Part shown: in pieces, positions 5,962 through 7,022 of the stretch
Layout: every line of letters starts with the position of its first letter
Numbering within the stretch: the stretch's first letter is position 1
Source of the DNA: Nostocaceae cyanobacterium CSSed10_463m
GTDB taxonomy: Bacteria; Cyanobacteriota; Cyanobacteriia; Cyanobacteriales; Nostocaceae
NCBI GenBank assembly: GCA_003556955.1
Contig: PWQB01000354.1
Coordinates: forward strand, 1 to 7,022
Reading direction: 5' to 3'
Length of the DNA: 7,022 nucleotides
Notes under the pieces: model-generated
Told to the model about the DNA's origin: nothing
The model's input: only the letters and a program-made list of their open reading frames with translations
Database searches by the model: none
Program-made: the position numbers and the translations under genes

Positions 5962-6156
5962 TTACCGTGATAGTACACGCTCACGAGATTCCTGCTTAAC
6001 TTTACCGTTCATAGCTGCTTCTTGCAAAACCATGAAAGCATTGAAATCTTCCAAATCATATTGGGTAGTCAACAGATGCCGTAGTTGGTTTTCTGCTTCC
6101 ACAGTCAAGTAGTTTGTTGCTAAAGCTTGTTTTACTACGTCACGGATTCGAGTCAT
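5962..6156 (-). CDS. small conserved-looking hypothetical protein, 64 residues
   Basis: A 64-residue soluble, mostly helical protein beginning MTRIRDVVKQALATNYLT. It has no cysteine pair, membrane segment or known catalytic motif. The pattern of a basic amphipathic N-terminal helix, LTVEAENQLRHLL (17-29), YDLEDFNAFMVLQEA (33-47) and a basic C-terminus resembles a small-protein family I recall as present in several copies in filamentous cyanobacteria; its function is not known to me. ATG at 6156 has a good Shine-Dalgarno, AAGAGG, ending 8 bases upstream, which supports it as a real gene despite its size. It converges on the LapA gene with only 8 bp between stop codons and no terminator between them, so their transcripts probably overlap. 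It is divergent from aroK across 496 bp. Confidence 0.8.
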   Translation of the reverse strand: MTRIRDVVKQALATNYLTVEAENQLRHLLTTQYDLEDFNAFMVLQEAAMNGKVKQESRERVLSR

Positions 6157-6321
6157 TGTTGATGCCTCTTACATACCACATTAATTTATTTGGTCTTACT
6201 CTGACGGGATATGCAGTCACTACTGTTACTAAACCTTCAAGTGGATCAATAAATTTGATCAAACATTAAAAAACAAGTTAGTTTTTACACTTGAATTTGT
6301 TATCATTAGTGTTGGAATCTT

Positions 6322-6329
6322 GCTATAAC
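6322..6329 (+). promoter_or_regulatory. possible extended -10 promoter upstream of aroK
   Basis: GCTATAAC preceded by T gives an extended -10 (TGC-TATAAC, TATAAC at 6324-6329). The nearest -35-like box, TTGTTA at 6297-6302, has a 21-bp spacer, which is too long for a standard sigma-70-type site. Use would give aroK a leader of about 320 bases including the 6438-6471 palindromes. Confidence 0.3.
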
Positions 6330-6437
6330 TAAGCTTGATAAATTTATTACTGTGCTGTTTTCAAACATAGTGTTTTGCACCACTAAAATTTCCCCCCAGA
6401 ATGAGTCCTGTTGCTTTGTATTGACAGAATTTTGTTC

Positions 6438-6471
6438 CATAAAGTTTCACGAAAACTTTATGAAATTTCAT
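6438..6471. promoter_or_regulatory. 10-bp perfect inverted repeat followed by a 12-bp palindrome; candidate operator or leader hairpin
   Basis: CATAAAGTTT (6438-6447) and AAACTTTATG (6453-6462) are exact reverse complements separated by CACGA. The right arm overlaps the perfect palindrome ATGAAATTTCAT (6460-6471). Such adjacent symmetric sites can bind a dimeric regulator or, if transcribed, form a hairpin about 190 bases before aroK. No T-run follows that would make it a terminator. AT-rich sequence makes palindromes more frequent by chance, though 10 of 10 is notable. Confidence 0.4.
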
Positions 6472-6652
6472 TGAATCATTAAATATACTTAAGCATAAAT
6501 GAGCAATTTGTTTTATTTTTATTAGTCAAAATGTTACCTGTGTGATATTACATACAAAGATTAACGTAATGGCTGCAACTGGTTGCGATTCAAGTTATTT
6601 TAGAAGTTAGGTAGGATAATGTAAATTAACCCTAACTGGAGCGAAACGACTG

Positions 6653-7022
6653 GTGAGTAGCTTATTGCAAGGAGTCAACCTGTATTTAATTGGCATGATG
6701 GGTGCTGGTAAAACTACGATAGGACAATTACTAGCGACACATCTGGGTTATAGGTTTTTAGATACAGATGATGTCATTACCCAATCAGCAGGAAGATCCA
6801 TCAATCAGCTGTTTGCTGAAGAAGGTGAAGCAGCATTTCGTCAGTTAGAAAGCAATGTATTGGCACAAGTGTGTGCTTATACACGTTTGACTATAGCCAC
6901 AGGTGGAGGCATAGTTTTACGGACAGAAAACTGGAATTATCTACATCACGGTTTAGTTGTGTGGCTAGATGTGCCGGTGGAATTCCTCTACACCCGCTTG
7001 GCAGAAGACACTACAAGGCCAT
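6653..7022 (+). CDS. aroK: shikimate kinase, N-terminal part (runs off the right edge)
   Basis: The first 123 codons are present. Shikimate kinase phosphorylates the 3-hydroxyl of shikimate with ATP, the fifth step toward chorismate, in the cytoplasm. Visible signatures are the Walker A loop GMMGAGKT (14-21), the DTD shikimate/Mg motif (37-39), FRxxE with R63 and E66, the GGG shikimate-binding loop (84-86), and the lid start ending with R122-P123 just at the edge. About 55-60 residues should be missing. GTG at 6653 gives the usual N-terminus before the P-loop; TGGAG at 6637-6641 is an acceptable Shine-Dalgarno 11 bases upstream. A downstream ATG at codon 15 would cut into the P-loop and is excluded. 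No damage is seen. Confidence 0.95.
   Translation, partial: MSSLLQGVNLYLIGMMGAGKTTIGQLLATHLGYRFLDTDDVITQSAGRSINQLFAEEGEAAFRQLESNVLAQVCAYTRLTIATGGGIVLRTENWNYLHHGLVVWLDVPVEFLYTRLAEDTTRP

Larger units (their letters stand above)
6157..6652. other. AT-rich divergent spacer between the 64-residue gene and aroK
   Basis: This 496-bp stretch has no ORF or RNA gene that I can support. It contains small inverted repeats (GATCAA/TTGATC at 6244-6260; AAAAAC/GTTTTT at 6269-6286), the palindrome pair at 6438-6471, a possible plus-strand promoter at 6322, and the aroK leader. It must carry the promoters of both flanking genes, but no strong -35/-10 pair stands out for either. Confidence 0.6.

Noticed and set aside
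6421..6426. Perfect -35 hexamer TTGACA upstream of aroK
   Set aside because: No acceptable -10 hexamer lies 16-19 bp downstream, so it is not called as a promoter.
6542..6555. GTG-N8-TAC resembling an NtcA box (GTA-N8-TAC)
   Set aside because: One consensus base is wrong and there is no -10 hexamer at the usual distance of about 22 bases; such matches are frequent in AT-rich DNA.

Overview
The window looks like chromosome from a filamentous, probably heterocyst-forming cyanobacterium (Nostoc/Anabaena type). Five copies of the cyanobacterial palindrome GCGATCGC (HIP1) are present. The spacers carry heptanucleotide and CACTCAG-type repeats of the kind common in Nostocales. The protein set (Zam-type RNB protein, UbiX, LapA-domain protein, AroK) reads as cyanobacterial. 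These assignments come from reading motifs and from memory of the families; no database search was run.

Layout. Positions 1-166 hold a candidate terminator and a heptamer repeat downstream of a leftward gene. Positions 167-1048 (minus) encode a 293-residue protein of unknown function, with a short alpha/beta N-terminal domain, a long disordered linker and a helical C-terminal motif. Positions 1049-2162 are a 1.1-kb divergent spacer with no convincing ORF of useful length. It holds an A-tract, an interspersed hairpin repeat, a possible promoter followed by several hairpins (a possible RNA gene), and a 146-bp MITE-like element with terminal inverted repeats and a near-perfect 9-bp flanking duplication. 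Then come three co-directional genes. zam (2163-4502) is an RNase II/R-family protein whose catalytic aspartates are all replaced. ubiX (4520-5140) encodes a flavin prenyltransferase. The third (5240-5953) encodes a LapA-domain membrane protein with an acidic tail. A 64-residue conserved-looking small protein (5962-6156, minus) converges on the LapA gene with an 8-bp gap. A 496-bp AT-rich spacer with palindromes follows, and aroK (shikimate kinase) starts at 6653 and runs off the right edge.

How the genes may work together. zam and ubiX are 17 bp apart and probably co-transcribed. AroK feeds chorismate synthesis, and UbiX makes the prenylated flavin used by UbiD decarboxylases. In cyanobacteria both can feed plastoquinone synthesis from 4-hydroxybenzoate. 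Zam has been linked in Synechocystis to acetazolamide resistance and photosynthetic physiology, so a loose photosynthesis/quinone theme is possible, but this is inference. The most notable observations are the dead-looking active site of the RNB protein, the intact MITE-like element just upstream of it, a better-placed Shine-Dalgarno on a 39-codon ORF overlapping the zam start, and the possible Rad52- or dsRBD-like fold of the first protein.
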